NCBI GenBank assembly: GCA_965263345.1
Contig: CBDHHC010000024.1
Span: 744,001 to 808,000 of the forward strand
Direction: 5' to 3'
DNA: 64,000 bases
From: CBDHHC01 sp965263345
Lineage (GTDB): Bacteria > Pseudomonadota > Alphaproteobacteria > Rhizobiales > CBDHHC01
Shown here: piece by piece, positions 27,115-36,940 of the stretch
Layout of the letters: the number at the start of each line of letters is the position of its first letter
How positions within the stretch are numbered: position 1 is the first letter of the stretch
The notes under the pieces: generated by a model
Databases searched by the model: none
Seen by the model: the letters and a program-made list of their open reading frames with translations, nothing else
What the model was told of the DNA's origin: nothing
Translations under genes and position numbers: made by a program

Positions 27115-28203
27115 TCACAAGCTAATGTCTGTAAATTCAGGTGTATTCCCGATCGGGATAAACAGACTACTAACCATACTATCTGTCACTTCTTCTAATA
27201 AAGATGGTTTCCATTGTGGATCATTTAACTTGTCAACGAGAACCGCCCTTACACCTTCCTGAAGATTAGGGTTTTCCAACCAGTGACGTACTAGACTTAT
27301 ATCTCTAATTAAAGCATCTTTTAAAGATGAATACCCTTTAGCTTCGTTTATTTTACGAAAGGCAACTTTTAAACTAAGAGGACATTTTTGCCTAATTAGA
27401 TCTTCTTGATCACGAGCCCAATCCGAGAATTCACTATGGCCATCATTAGCTTCACCCTCAAGATTTGACATGATTTCTTCTAAACTATTTCCCGAAAAGA
27501 CTCTATCAATAGCAGATTGTAAATATTGAAGTTCTGACTCACCGAAATCTTCGTGTAGACTGTTCAATATTGGATCTATTGGCTCAGCTTCAAACATTGC
27601 TTTCTTGATCTCATCAAATTTATGGGCTGAAATATTATGAGAAGCAATTCCAAGGTAATAGCAATCAGAAGCACTGATCGTTGCTCCTGTGAGCGCTAAA
27701 TACATTCCCATTTCACCAGGTAACTTTGACATAAAATAGCTAGAGCCAATATCAGGAAAGAAACCAATTGATACCTCTGGCATTGCAAACGAAGTGTTTT
27801 CAGACATAACGCAATGAGTGCCATATACACTTATTCCAACGCCTCCCCCCATTACGATACCATTAATAAGAGGTACAGTTGGCTTATTGAATTGCTCTAT
27901 GACCCAATTATTATCATATTCAAGACAAAAATAATTGTAAGCTACTTCAATATTTGTATTAATTGTGTCAGAGATATATCGCATATCCCCACCAGCACAA
28001 AATGCTCTATCACTCTTTGACTCAATTACAATACCGTATATGTGAGGATCTTTCAGACAATCTAAATAAAATTTTCTGAATGCACTGATCATTTCATAAG
28101 ACAACGCATTTAACACATTTGGACGGTTTAGAGTAATAAGACCTGAACGATTATTTTTTTCTACGATTATATCTTCTTTGAATTCAGACTCTGAAGAAGT
28201 CAT
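27115..28203 (-). CDS. enoyl-CoA hydratase/isomerase family, 3-hydroxyisobutyryl-CoA hydrolase-like
   Basis: The crotonase-fold core has SGLITLNRPNVLNALSYEMI, the oxyanion segment SDRAFCAGGDMRYI and GIVMGGGVGISVYGTH. At 362 residues with the C-terminal part NPNLQEGVRAVLVDKLNDPQWKP it matches 3-hydroxyisobutyryl-CoA hydrolases of valine breakdown rather than short hydratases; the catalytic Glu in FAMPEVSIGFFPDIGSSY is kept. ATG 28203 follows GGAGGAG and is chosen over GTG 28215. No other valine-degradation genes are nearby, so the exact substrate is inferred. Confidence 0.87.
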   Translation of the reverse strand: MTSSESEFKEDIIVEKNNRSGLITLNRPNVLNALSYEMISAFRKFYLDCLKDPHIYGIVIESKSDRAFCAGGDMRYISDTINTNIEVAYNYFCLEYDNNWVIEQFNKPTVPLINGIVMGGGVGISVYGTHCVMSENTSFAMPEVSIGFFPDIGSSYFMSKLPGEMGMYLALTGATISASDCYYLGIASHNISAHKFDEIKKAMFEAEPIDPILNSLHEDFGESELQYLQSAIDRVFSGNSLEEIMSNLEGEANDGHSEFSDWARDQEDLIRQKCPLSLKVAFRKINEAKGYSSLKDALIRDISLVRHWLENPNLQEGVRAVLVDKLNDPQWKPSLLEEVTDSMVSSLFIPIGNTPEFTDISL

Positions 28204-28396
28204 GATCTCCTCCACTATACATACAAATGACTAAACACGATTTACTTATTCATCTGTTGGCTAAGTTATATGGAACAAATTGCATATCTTATAGTTATTA
28301 CTTGCGCAATTCTATTAAGAGCTATACATCTCGTTAAATTATTAACAAGACTTTAACTATGGTCAAAGCAATTAATACATAAACTTACAGGCCTAA

Positions 28397-29356
28397 ATGA
28401 CGCGCATATATGTTATTCTATCTATGATATTAGCTACAATAAACACCTCTATTGCAAGCTCGACTGAAATTCCAATACCGATAAAAAGAAAAAATATACT
28501 CATTCCATCAAATCTGGACTGGGCACCAACCCCTGACATACCATTGCCATTACGTAATCCATACAGAAAAACTCTAGGAAATATTGACATTACGAGTTGG
28601 CCAGAAAGTGACATTGTAAAAGCTCAACAGGCATGCATGAAAATATTCAGCACGATCAATATACAATTTGCCACTATTCCACCTATTCGCAAAGGAAGAT
28701 GCGGAACACCAGCACCAATTCGTCTAAAATCTCTAGGTGATAAACCAGAAGTACAGATAACTCCTTCAGCAAGAGTAAATTGTAATATAGCAAAAGCTAT
28801 ACATAAATGGATAACTGAGAAAGTTCAGCCAATAGCAAAAGAGCTGCTGAATACATCAATTATTAGTGTAAGGAACTTATCGTCATATTCTTGTCGAACA
28901 CGCTACAGTAACCCCCTAAAAAGAATTAGTGAGCATGCTTTTGCTAATGCTTTAGACATATCCGGGTTTACGACAACTGAAGGCAAATTTATCAGTATTC
29001 TTAAACATTGGGGGCCTACCAAGCGAGATCTTATTGTTCAAAATAATGTAAAACACAGAAATTACGACAAAAAATCAGAAAATATTGTCAATTCAATACC
29101 CACTATTTCAGTGAAAAATTCAAACTCAAAAATTAAAAATTTGGCTATTGAAATTAAAAATGCTATTCCATTACCAATAAAAAGATCACAAGTTGGCCTT
29201 AATTCCATTGATAAATATGCAGAATTCTTACATGCGATACATAAAGTCGCTTGTGGAATATTTGGAACAGTTTTAGGTCCTGAGTCGAACGAAGCACATA
29301 GAGACCATTTTCATTTCGATCTCGCACCGAGAAAATATGGTGCTTTTTGTGAATAA
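28397..29356 (+). CDS. extensin-like family protein, probable periplasmic peptidoglycan-active protein
   Basis: An N-terminal signal peptide (about 1-20, ending NTSIAS) leads into a mature region matching the extensin-like C-terminal domain. Landmarks are RKGRCGTPAPIRLKSLG, YSCRTRY, RISEHAFANALDISGF and, after a ~60-residue insertion, VACGIFGTVLGPESNEAHRDHFHFDLAPR. The HxxxxxxDIS and HRDHFHFD motifs resemble the zinc sites of LAS-type D-Ala-D-Ala/D,D-endopeptidases, so an activity on peptidoglycan is plausible but inferred. Four cysteines in the core could pair. It is monocistronic, divergent from the hydratase-family gene. Confidence 0.85.
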   Translation: MTRIYVILSMILATINTSIASSTEIPIPIKRKNILIPSNLDWAPTPDIPLPLRNPYRKTLGNIDITSWPESDIVKAQQACMKIFSTINIQFATIPPIRKGRCGTPAPIRLKSLGDKPEVQITPSARVNCNIAKAIHKWITEKVQPIAKELLNTSIISVRNLSSYSCRTRYSNPLKRISEHAFANALDISGFTTTEGKFISILKHWGPTKRDLIVQNNVKHRNYDKKSENIVNSIPTISVKNSNSKIKNLAIEIKNAIPLPIKRSQVGLNSIDKYAEFLHAIHKVACGIFGTVLGPESNEAHRDHFHFDLAPRKYGAFCE

Positions 29357-29444
29357 TAAACTCAATTGTTTGCTTATTAAATTATTTGATAATTATTTTC
29401 ATTTTAACCCCAAACTATTCGGTTAATTATAGAAAGAACAAGAT

Positions 29445-30437
29445 ATGAATACGGCAGTTTTTCCATCTACACGCTTAAGACGTACAAGACAAAATTCTTG
29501 GACAAGATCCATGGTGCAGGAAAATAACTTGTCTGTTTCTGACCTTATATGGCCAATATTTGTTATTGAGGGTAACAACACAAAAGAGACAGTTGCCTCA
29601 ATGCCTGGTGTTGAAAGATTAACAATCGATTTAGCTGTAAAAGCTGCTAAATATGCAAAAGACATAGGTATCCCAGCACTAGCCCTCTTTCCAAATACCC
29701 CTCAAAACCTTAGATCTGAAAAAGCGGAGGAGGCATTAAATCCCGACAACCTTATTTGTAAAGCAGTTCGAGAAATAAAGAACGAAGTTCCTGATATAGG
29801 CCTTATTTGTGATACAGCTCTAGACCCGTATACAACTCACGGACATGATGGCATCCTGTATAAGGAGCAAATTAATAATGATATGACAATAGAGGTACTA
29901 ATTGCACAAAGCCTTAACCAGGTAAAAGCTGGATGTGATATAATCGCACCTTCGGATATGATGGACGGTCGTGTAGGCGCAATCCGCAATGCTTTAGAAA
30001 ACCAAGGTCATGAAAATACACTTATTATGTCATACACCGCAAAATATGCCTCTGCTTTTTATGGCCCATTTCGAGATGCTGTCGGTGCGAATGGAAACTT
30101 GAAAGGTGATAAAAAGACATATCAAATGGATCCTGCCAATACCCATGAAGCTATTCGAGAAGCTCAACTTGATATAGCAGAAGGTGCTGATATGATCATG
30201 ATCAAACCAGGAATGCCTTATCTTGATATTCTTTCAAAACTAAAACAAAAGTTTTTACTACCAACTTTTGTTTATCAAGTGTCAGGAGAATACGCAATGT
30301 TAATGGCAGCTTTCGAACAAGAATGGCTTGATGCAGATAGATGTATACTTGAAAGCCTTATAGCTTTTAAACGTGCTGGAGCTGATGGTATATTCACATA
30401 TTTTGCACCTAAAGCAGCTGAACTGCTGCATCGGTAA
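29445..30437 (+). CDS. hemB: delta-aminolevulinic acid dehydratase (porphobilinogen synthase)
   Basis: HemB condenses two 5-aminolevulinates to porphobilinogen in heme synthesis. At 330 residues it is normal. Active-site lysines appear in YTAKYASAFYGPFRDAVG and MIMIKPGMPYLDI. Where zinc enzymes carry a cluster of three cysteines, this one reads CDTALDPYTTHGHDGI, with Asp in place of the metal cysteines, placing it with the magnesium-dependent type common in alphaproteobacteria. It is a single plus-strand gene. Together with ctaA it serves heme supply. Confidence 0.97.
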   Translation: MNTAVFPSTRLRRTRQNSWTRSMVQENNLSVSDLIWPIFVIEGNNTKETVASMPGVERLTIDLAVKAAKYAKDIGIPALALFPNTPQNLRSEKAEEALNPDNLICKAVREIKNEVPDIGLICDTALDPYTTHGHDGILYKEQINNDMTIEVLIAQSLNQVKAGCDIIAPSDMMDGRVGAIRNALENQGHENTLIMSYTAKYASAFYGPFRDAVGANGNLKGDKKTYQMDPANTHEAIREAQLDIAEGADMIMIKPGMPYLDILSKLKQKFLLPTFVYQVSGEYAMLMAAFEQEWLDADRCILESLIAFKRAGADGIFTYFAPKAAELLHR

Positions 30438-30636
30438 ATACAATACGTAAATAACATTATTAAGACTAAAAAAATATTTTTTAACTAAACCTTAACTAGA
30501 TTTTTTGCAAAAAAATACGAATTCCCTCCGTTTATTTACATAAATAATAAAAATCAATATAGATTTATGTTATGTCATTTATAATTAACCTTTCGAATTT
30601 AAAAAAAAATATGAATTTACAACAGATAAGCCAAAA

Positions 30637-32523
30637 ATGGCTTTCAATATGATAGCAGAACTACAGCACATACCAGAAATTATGAATTTTCACATGTATG
30701 TGACGTTCATAATCATAATATGCGCCATAATTTTACTGGCAATCGAGCATATTGACCTTGAAATCTCAACAATTATTATTTTATTGAGTTTATTAATTTT
30801 CTTCTACATGTTTCCATTCAATGATGAAAATGGAAAAAATCTGCTCGATGTAAAAACAATATTAAGCGGTTTTGCAAACCCTGTACTATTCACAATTTTA
30901 TCACTTCTAATAATAGGACAAGGCCTATTCCATACAGGAGCTTTGGAACGCCCAGCGCAATTCATTGCAAACTTAACACAACATGGAATGACTATTGCCT
31001 TCTGTGGCTTTTTATTAACCGCAGGATTTATAAGCGCATTCTTAAATAACACACCAGTCGTTGTAATCTTTATACCAATTGCAACAGCAATTGCCGCAAG
31101 ACTGGAAACAACCGCATCAAAACTACTTATGCCATTAAGTTTTATTACAATTTTAGGTGGCATGACAACGTTAATAGGTTCATCATCTAATCTGATTGTA
31201 GCTTCTATTGCGCAATCAAATGGAATCCCAGTAATTGGTTTTTTTGATTTTTTTATTCCTGGATTATTGCTAGCTCTGATTGGTGCAAGTTATGTCATCT
31301 TCATACTTCCTTCTATTTTACATGCGGGGAATAAAGATAAAGACAAACACACTCCTCGCAGTGGACGACAGTTTATTGCACAAATCAGAATAACTTCAGA
31401 CCATAACTGGATTGGTGCTCAATCACATTCAGGCTTATTCCCAGAACTGAAAGACCTTACGGTTAGGCTTATTCAAAGAAATAACTCTATTATTTTACCT
31501 CCTTTTGAAGATACTGAAATACGTGAAGGTGATATAATAATAATTGCTGCTACTCGTCAAAGGCTCACTGAAATTGTAAAAATGCAGCAATCATCTTTTA
31601 CTTTGCTGTTAAATGAAGAAATCCAACAGGAGGTGGTCTTAAATGGCAACAAAGATAAAAAACAAAAACAACTAACAATGGTTGAATCAGTTGTGAGCCC
31701 AGGCTCTAGATTAATTGGGCAAACAATAGCTCAGGCACCATTTTTCACAGAAACAGATGTGATGTTTTTTGGGTTACAACGTCAAAGTCGGATGTTGCGA
31801 AGGCCACTACACCAAATCAACCTTGAAGCAGGCGATATTTTACTTTTACTGGGAACCCATCAATCAATTAGGCAATTACGTTCAAATAGATCTTTAATTA
31901 CCTTAGAGTGGTCGGCATCAGAATTACCTGTAACCCAACATGCACACCGTGCCAGGTCAATCTTTTTTACAACAATAGCATTAGCAGCATGCGGTATTTT
32001 ACCTATCGCTATTTCCTCCCTAGCGGGGGCTGTTCTCATGGTTGCCTCCGGATGTCTGAATATTAGACAAGCGACAAGAGCAATTAACCGCCGCATCTAT
32101 CTACTTATAGGAACAGCATTTGCGCTGTCCGAACCTTTAAGTATAACAGGCGGCACAGAATTTGTTGCCAATACTGTTGTGGATACTTTTTCTGGCCTGG
32201 GACCTGCTGTCCTGTTATCAGCATTTTTTCTATTAACAGCCTTGCTCACAAATTTTCTTAGCAATCATGCAACCGCTGCATTACTTGCTCCTATAGCTGT
32301 CAGTACAGCAAACAAAATAGGTGTTTCTCCTGAAGCTTTTGTATATGGCCTCATATTTGCTCTGAATTGTTCTTTTGCAACGCCTATCGCATACCAAACC
32401 AATCTGATTGTTATGGGTCCAGGTCGTTATACATTTCGTGATTATCTATATGCAGGCTTACCTTTGGTATTTATAATTTGGATAGCCTATAGTTTATTTG
32501 CACCTTACTACTTCAATCTATAG
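30637..32523 (+). CDS. SLC13-type anion permease with two central RCK_C (TrkA-C) domains
   Basis: An inner-membrane transporter of 628 residues. The N-terminal half has helices from about residue 20 to 230 with the signature GGMTTLIGSSSNLIVASIAQ; residues ~240-430 hold two TrkA-C-type regulatory domains (LTVRLIQRNNSIILPPFEDTEIREGD and DVMFFGLQRQSRMLRRPL); the C-terminal half repeats the transporter fold and ends with ATPIAYQTNLIVMGPG. The paired SNT/QTN motifs bind sodium and substrate in this superfamily. Substrate (sulfate, dicarboxylate or other) cannot be read. ATGs at 30649 and 30682 are alternative starts. Confidence 0.9.
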   Translation: MAFNMIAELQHIPEIMNFHMYVTFIIIICAIILLAIEHIDLEISTIIILLSLLIFFYMFPFNDENGKNLLDVKTILSGFANPVLFTILSLLIIGQGLFHTGALERPAQFIANLTQHGMTIAFCGFLLTAGFISAFLNNTPVVVIFIPIATAIAARLETTASKLLMPLSFITILGGMTTLIGSSSNLIVASIAQSNGIPVIGFFDFFIPGLLLALIGASYVIFILPSILHAGNKDKDKHTPRSGRQFIAQIRITSDHNWIGAQSHSGLFPELKDLTVRLIQRNNSIILPPFEDTEIREGDIIIIAATRQRLTEIVKMQQSSFTLLLNEEIQQEVVLNGNKDKKQKQLTMVESVVSPGSRLIGQTIAQAPFFTETDVMFFGLQRQSRMLRRPLHQINLEAGDILLLLGTHQSIRQLRSNRSLITLEWSASELPVTQHAHRARSIFFTTIALAACGILPIAISSLAGAVLMVASGCLNIRQATRAINRRIYLLIGTAFALSEPLSITGGTEFVANTVVDTFSGLGPAVLLSAFFLLTALLTNFLSNHATAALLAPIAVSTANKIGVSPEAFVYGLIFALNCSFATPIAYQTNLIVMGPGRYTFRDYLYAGLPLVFIIWIAYSLFAPYYFNL

Positions 32524-32597
32524 ACTTGTTTTGATACCATACATCATTACTTATCTGATGAGCATGTAAAAAAGATTTCATTCTGATTGAGGTGATT

Positions 32598-33356
32598 GTG
32601 ACGGAACAAAAAAATAACTTCCCAGATTTCTATATTACAGCACCACAAGAATGTCCTTACTTGCCTAACCGCATGGAGAGAAAGCTCTTCACACACATTT
32701 CACCAGATAAATCTAAATTTCTCATTGATAACTTATTAACCGGAGGATTTAGAAGAAGTCAAAACATAGCATACATGCCTTATTGTGATAGCTGCAATGC
32801 CTGTATCTCTATTCGTGTTATGGCCAAAACCTTTAATATAACGCGTTCAATGAAAAGAATTAAAAAAAATAATAATGATTTAATCCGTAAACATATAAGA
32901 CCAGATCCAACCTCTGAGCAATATGATTTATTTAGTCAATATATTAGTCAACGTCATTCAGATGGGGGAATGTCAGACATGTCTATGTTTGATTATTCTA
33001 TGATGTTACAAGAAACCATGGTTAAAACTTTTATTACAGAATACCGCCTTCCAGCTTTCAATGATACTAAAGAACATCAATTAGGTCCATTAAAAGCTGT
33101 TGCCATATGCGACCTGCTTATTGATGGCATATCTCTAGTATATAGTTTTTATGATACAGAACTTGATAAGCGCAGTTTAGGGACATTCCTTATCCTTGAT
33201 CATATTGAATATGCTAAACAATTAGAGTTACCATATGTATATTTAGGCTACTGGATTAGCGGATCAGATAAAATGGACTATAAAATTCGCTTCCAACCCC
33301 AACAACACTTAACGCCTCATGGATGGCGTCAATCTAAGACTAAAACAGTCAAATAA
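32598..33356 (+). CDS. bpt: aspartate/glutamate leucyltransferase (N-end rule)
   Basis: Bpt transfers leucine from Leu-tRNA to proteins with N-terminal Asp or Glu, marking them for ClpS-ClpA(P). The protein (253 residues) has the R-transferase fold: CPYLPNRMERKLFTHIS, GGFRRSQNIAYMPYCDSCNACISIRV with the family cysteine cluster, and the C-terminal GNAT-like part YVYLGYWISGSDKMDYKIRFQPQQ. GTG 32598 follows TTGAGG at 5 bases and is preferred to GTG 32592. The gene is unlinked to clpS-clpA, which lie 21 kb away in this window. Bpt versus Arg-specific Ate is judged from the bacterial short form and is well supported. Confidence 0.92.
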   Translation: MTEQKNNFPDFYITAPQECPYLPNRMERKLFTHISPDKSKFLIDNLLTGGFRRSQNIAYMPYCDSCNACISIRVMAKTFNITRSMKRIKKNNNDLIRKHIRPDPTSEQYDLFSQYISQRHSDGGMSDMSMFDYSMMLQETMVKTFITEYRLPAFNDTKEHQLGPLKAVAICDLLIDGISLVYSFYDTELDKRSLGTFLILDHIEYAKQLELPYVYLGYWISGSDKMDYKIRFQPQQHLTPHGWRQSKTKTVK

Positions 33357-34030
33357 TTTAAGTTTTTTATATAACATAAGACCAAAGTTCTACGAAATAA
33401 CATTGACGCTGTTAAAAATATAGTAAATAATAAACATGTTGTCTGATGAACGGAGGTTTAAGAAAATGACCCCTCCTACGGTCTTTTAAGTTATATGCAA
33501 ATAAATCTAAAATATTAGATCCGCATATAACGCTCTTTGAACATATAAATTACTTTAAGTCAAGCTTAATAAATAAAATTTTTCTTTGAATTACTCGGTA
33601 ATTCTGAAAGGTTTTTAGATAAGCTAATACCTGAAACGATCAGGAGGACCTATATAAAGTGATTAAATGTTAACACCATAACTGCTTTACATAACTAACT
33701 TAAGTTTCAAATGCTGTTACTTATTCTTTTCTCTCTGAAAGGTTAAGATTCAATAATTCGCTTTCGCTATGTGCTAGTACTGATGGTAGTGTTTAAAATT
33801 TTAAGAGCAGAAGCAAGTAGAATTTATGCATCAAAAAGTAAATTTATCTTTGTATTAAAGTATTTGAAACCTGAGATAATGCTCCAAAGCATTACTTCAA
33901 AATATGTTTGAAAAGGTCATGCTCTAGAAAGGATACCACTATCATAGATGATCTTATGGTTATATGAGCACAAGTATGATGAAACATTAAACTTGATCTA
34001 GCGTTCTAGTATATGGTCCAGAAATTGATC
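33357..34030 (+). ncRNA. gene-free structured region, candidate noncoding RNA ending in a terminator
   Basis: No frame over 60 codons exists on either strand. Small perfect hairpins are visible: GAATTAC-TCG-GTAATTC (33588-33604), CCTGA-AACGA-TCAGG (33630-33644), TAATGCT-CCAA-AGCATTA (33877-33894) and TTCAAA-ATATG-TTTGAA (33896-33912). A 7-codon frame MTPPTVF (33466-33489) has GGAGG nine bases upstream that can pair with its own CCTCC codons. TTGACG at 33403 could be a -35. The region ends at the plus-strand terminator at 34031. None of the RNase P, tmRNA or SRP RNA core sequences is recognised. An RNA gene is inferred; a decayed gene is the alternative. Confidence 0.35.
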
Positions 34031-34065
34031 AAAGGCTTTGAACATTATGATTCAAAGCCTTTTTA
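34031..34065 (+). terminator. strong intrinsic terminator, plus strand
   Basis: AAAGGCTTTGAA (34031-34042) pairs perfectly with TTCAAAGCCTTT (34051-34062) around an 8-base loop and runs into TTTTT then AATTAA. It is the clearest terminator in the window, yet the last plus-strand gene (bpt) ended 675 bases earlier. On the minus strand no T-tract follows. Confidence 0.8.
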
Positions 34066-34173
34066 ATTAAATTAAGGCCCAACGCTATAATTGAAACCTA
34101 TCTAAAAAACTCAAATGGAAATTTAAATCCGCCGATCAAAAGAGATTTGAAGGATAAAAATGAGTTCTGGAAA

Positions 34174-34527
34174 TTAACCAATAGTTACATCTCTACGTAT
34201 GACACATTTTATACCCCAGAACATAAATCTTAAAAAAGCGCCCACCGTTAAGCCAATTAATAATAACAAAATAGCTTTACCGCTGAGTTCCCCCAATAAA
34301 GTTGCATTCGCAATATTTGAAGCACTAGGAAAAAATGCTTCCATTTTGTTGGAGAAAAATGTAAAAAGATCTATTGAAAGAGCTACCAGCCATCCAAACA
34401 AATTTGTATCATACGTTCTTAAAAACATATAAACAGCAATTGCTGCAATAAGCTCTAAAAACACCGTCCCAATAAATTGAATTAGTGTCAGGAAAGTAAT
34501 CAAAAAAATCCTCATACCCGAAACCAT
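34174..34527 (-). CDS. membrane protein of unknown function
   Basis: A 117-residue protein with about three transmembrane helices (roughly 6-35, 41-58 with lower hydrophobicity, and 76-106) and a short basic C-terminus IKCVIRRDVTIG. The sequence is not recognised. It lies on the minus strand 102 bases downstream of recG and may be read through from it. Hydrophobic moments and base composition look coding, but no motif supports a role. The start could be ATG 34527 or the Met four residues on. Confidence 0.5.
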   Translation of the reverse strand: MVSGMRIFLITFLTLIQFIGTVFLELIAAIAVYMFLRTYDTNLFGWLVALSIDLFTFFSNKMEAFFPSASNIANATLLGELSGKAILLLLIGLTVGAFLRFMFWGIKCVIRRDVTIG

Positions 34528-34629
34528 ATCACATCCCTTTTCTAATTATATTCTTATAACAAAACATAAAACATTTTTCATGATCTATAGCCATAAAAAA
34601 ATGAATCTAATATAAATGAACACTTGTAT

Positions 34630-36750
34630 CTAACCTGCCAGAAATAAACGGATAGCTTCATCACAATCAAACAGATATAACAAGTTTCTAAGTGCTTGTC
34701 CTCTTTCTGTAATTAAATTTGGATCATTTCTGATAATTAGCTTTGCATCATCTGATGCAACAGCGAGAAATTCTGTAAATCTAGGAACTTGTGCAACACG
34801 AAACTCTGGCATCCCACTTTGCCGAGTACCTAGAATTTCTCCTCCTCCACGAAGTTTTAAATCTTTCTCAGCAATAACAAATCCATCTTCCGTCTCTCTC
34901 ATAGTTTCAAGGCGCAATTTAGCCGTTTCACTAATCGGAGATTGATAAAGTAATATACAAGAAGATTGATTATCACCACGTCCTACCCGTCCTCTTAATT
35001 GATGCAATTGAGCTAAACCAAAACGTTCTGCATGTTCAATAACCATAATAGAAGCGTTTGGAACATTGACACCAACTTCGATTACAGTTGTTGCAACTAA
35101 AATTGAGAGGTCGCCTGCAGAAAATCGACCCATAACTGCATCTTTTTCTTTACCCTTCATTTGGCCATGGACCATAGCAACCCGTTCTCCAAACCTTTGT
35201 TGCAAATGTGCAAAACGTTCCTCTGCCGCAGCCAAGTCTATTTTCTGAGAACTCTCAACCAACGGACAAACCCAATATACCTGTGTGCCTGTTTCTAGTG
35301 CTCTGCTCAATCCTGAATATATCTCTTCTAATCTCTCTATAGGAACAATTCGAGTGGCAACCGGTTTTCGCCCAGCTGGCTTTTCAGTAAGCTTAGAAAC
35401 TTCCATATCTCCATAGTGAGTAAGCAACAAAGTTCTGGGAATTGGTGTAGCTGTCATGACTAACATATCTGCACCAGTTCCTTTTCCTTTATCCTGCAAT
35501 GCCATACGTTGATGAACCCCAAATCTGTGTTGCTCATCAACTATCGCCAAAATGAGATCGCGAAATATTACATCTTTCTGAAATATTGCATGTGTACCGA
35601 TCAAAATATCAGTATTTCCTGACTCGACCCGACCTAATATATCTTTGCGAACTCTCCCCTTCTCTCTTCCTGTAAGCAGTTCAACTTTTAATCCAACAGC
35701 ATCAGTTAATGGTATAATTGTTTCCATATGTTGGCGAGCTAATACTTCAGTTGGCGCCATCATTGCCGCTTGTCCGTTAGCTTCTATTGCAGTTACCATT
35801 ACCAACAAAGCAACAATCGTTTTGCCACTACCTACATCGCCTTGTAATAATCTAAGCATGCGTGATGGCTGTGCCATATCATACGAAATTTCACTCAATG
35901 CATTTTGTTGTGAACCAGTCAAAGAAAAAGGTAAAATTTCCAATATTTTTGAAACTATAATATTCGTCCCAACTATGGACCGTCCTTTAGTTTGTTTCTG
36001 GTTTTCTCGTACAAGAGCCAAGGCAAGTTGATTAGCTAGCAATTCATCAAAAGCTAATCTTAATCTTGCAGGACTAGTCGTTGATAAATCCGCTTCCGTT
36101 TCTGGAGTATGTAAGAGTGATAAGGTTTGATTAAAATTTGGCCATCCTTGCTTATTTAGCCAAGTTTTATCCAACCATTCAGGCAGCTGAGGCATATAAT
36201 CAAGTGCCTTAATAATTGTCTTACGTAAAACCTTTCCTGAAAGCCCTGATGTTAATGGATAAACAGGTTCCAAAAATGGGAAACTATCCAACTCCTCTTC
36301 AAACATAATATGATCTGGATGTGAAATTTGCATAATATCCGCATATTTCTCTGCACGCCCCGAGATGTAACATATTGCTCCTATTGGTAATATTTCCTGA
36401 ATATATGTCTGTCCCATTCGAAAAAAAATAAGTGTGATTTCTCCTGTATCATCTCCACAAATAACACGTAAAGGCGCTTTTTTATTATTTCTTGGAGGGA
36501 ATTTATGATGTAAAACTTCTACTTTAAGCGTTACAAGCTGCCCAGGCATAACTGCAATCACTTTTGGCTGTTGTCTGCGATCAATAACTCCCGTAGGCAT
36601 ATGCCATATTAAATCTACAATGCGAGGTAAACTAACATCACCTGATGAAGGTAATAGTTTTTTCAAAAGTTGTGCATTCCTTGGCCCAACACCTTCAAGG
36701 GCAGTGACCTCAGAAAATAGTGGATTTAATATGCTAGGACGTAAACTCAT
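34630..36750 (-). CDS. recG: ATP-dependent DNA helicase RecG
   Basis: RecG remodels stalled forks and branched DNA. The 706-residue protein has an N-terminal wedge/OB region (ALEGVGPRNAQLLKKLLP, then GDDTGEITLIFFRMGQTYI), the helicase motor with Walker A LLQGDVGSGKTIVALL, Walker B VDEQHRFGVHQR, TATPIPRTLLLTHYGDM, and motifs V-VI ATTVIEVGVNVPNASIMVIEHAERFGLAQLHQLRGRVGRG. The TRG-type end LKLRGGGEILGTRQSGMPEFR follows. It is divergent from sdhE-mfd, a conserved alphaproteobacterial arrangement. Confidence 0.98.
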   Translation of the reverse strand: MSLRPSILNPLFSEVTALEGVGPRNAQLLKKLLPSSGDVSLPRIVDLIWHMPTGVIDRRQQPKVIAVMPGQLVTLKVEVLHHKFPPRNNKKAPLRVICGDDTGEITLIFFRMGQTYIQEILPIGAICYISGRAEKYADIMQISHPDHIMFEEELDSFPFLEPVYPLTSGLSGKVLRKTIIKALDYMPQLPEWLDKTWLNKQGWPNFNQTLSLLHTPETEADLSTTSPARLRLAFDELLANQLALALVRENQKQTKGRSIVGTNIIVSKILEILPFSLTGSQQNALSEISYDMAQPSRMLRLLQGDVGSGKTIVALLVMVTAIEANGQAAMMAPTEVLARQHMETIIPLTDAVGLKVELLTGREKGRVRKDILGRVESGNTDILIGTHAIFQKDVIFRDLILAIVDEQHRFGVHQRMALQDKGKGTGADMLVMTATPIPRTLLLTHYGDMEVSKLTEKPAGRKPVATRIVPIERLEEIYSGLSRALETGTQVYWVCPLVESSQKIDLAAAEERFAHLQQRFGERVAMVHGQMKGKEKDAVMGRFSAGDLSILVATTVIEVGVNVPNASIMVIEHAERFGLAQLHQLRGRVGRGDNQSSCILLYQSPISETAKLRLETMRETEDGFVIAEKDLKLRGGGEILGTRQSGMPEFRVAQVPRFTEFLAVASDDAKLIIRNDPNLITERGQALRNLLYLFDCDEAIRLFLAG

Positions 36751-36940
36751 TGCTTTATTTTAAGGTTTTTTGATAATGTCAGTTGAAACATACAATAGAT
36801 TCTAAGAGCCTAGTTAAAAGGCAAAAACGTTATCTTTCCACGAAATTTAGCCGTTAGAAGGGCTGACAGGCTCATCAAGAGTGATTATAGCTTAATAAAA
36901 ACTAATTTTTATATACAAAATAGCTAAAAAGGATTCTCAA

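Noticed and set aside
33357..34065. tmRNA, RNase P RNA, SRP RNA or tRNA genes in the long gap
   Set aside because: None of the conserved core sequences of these RNAs or a tRNA T-arm could be found by eye on either strand.
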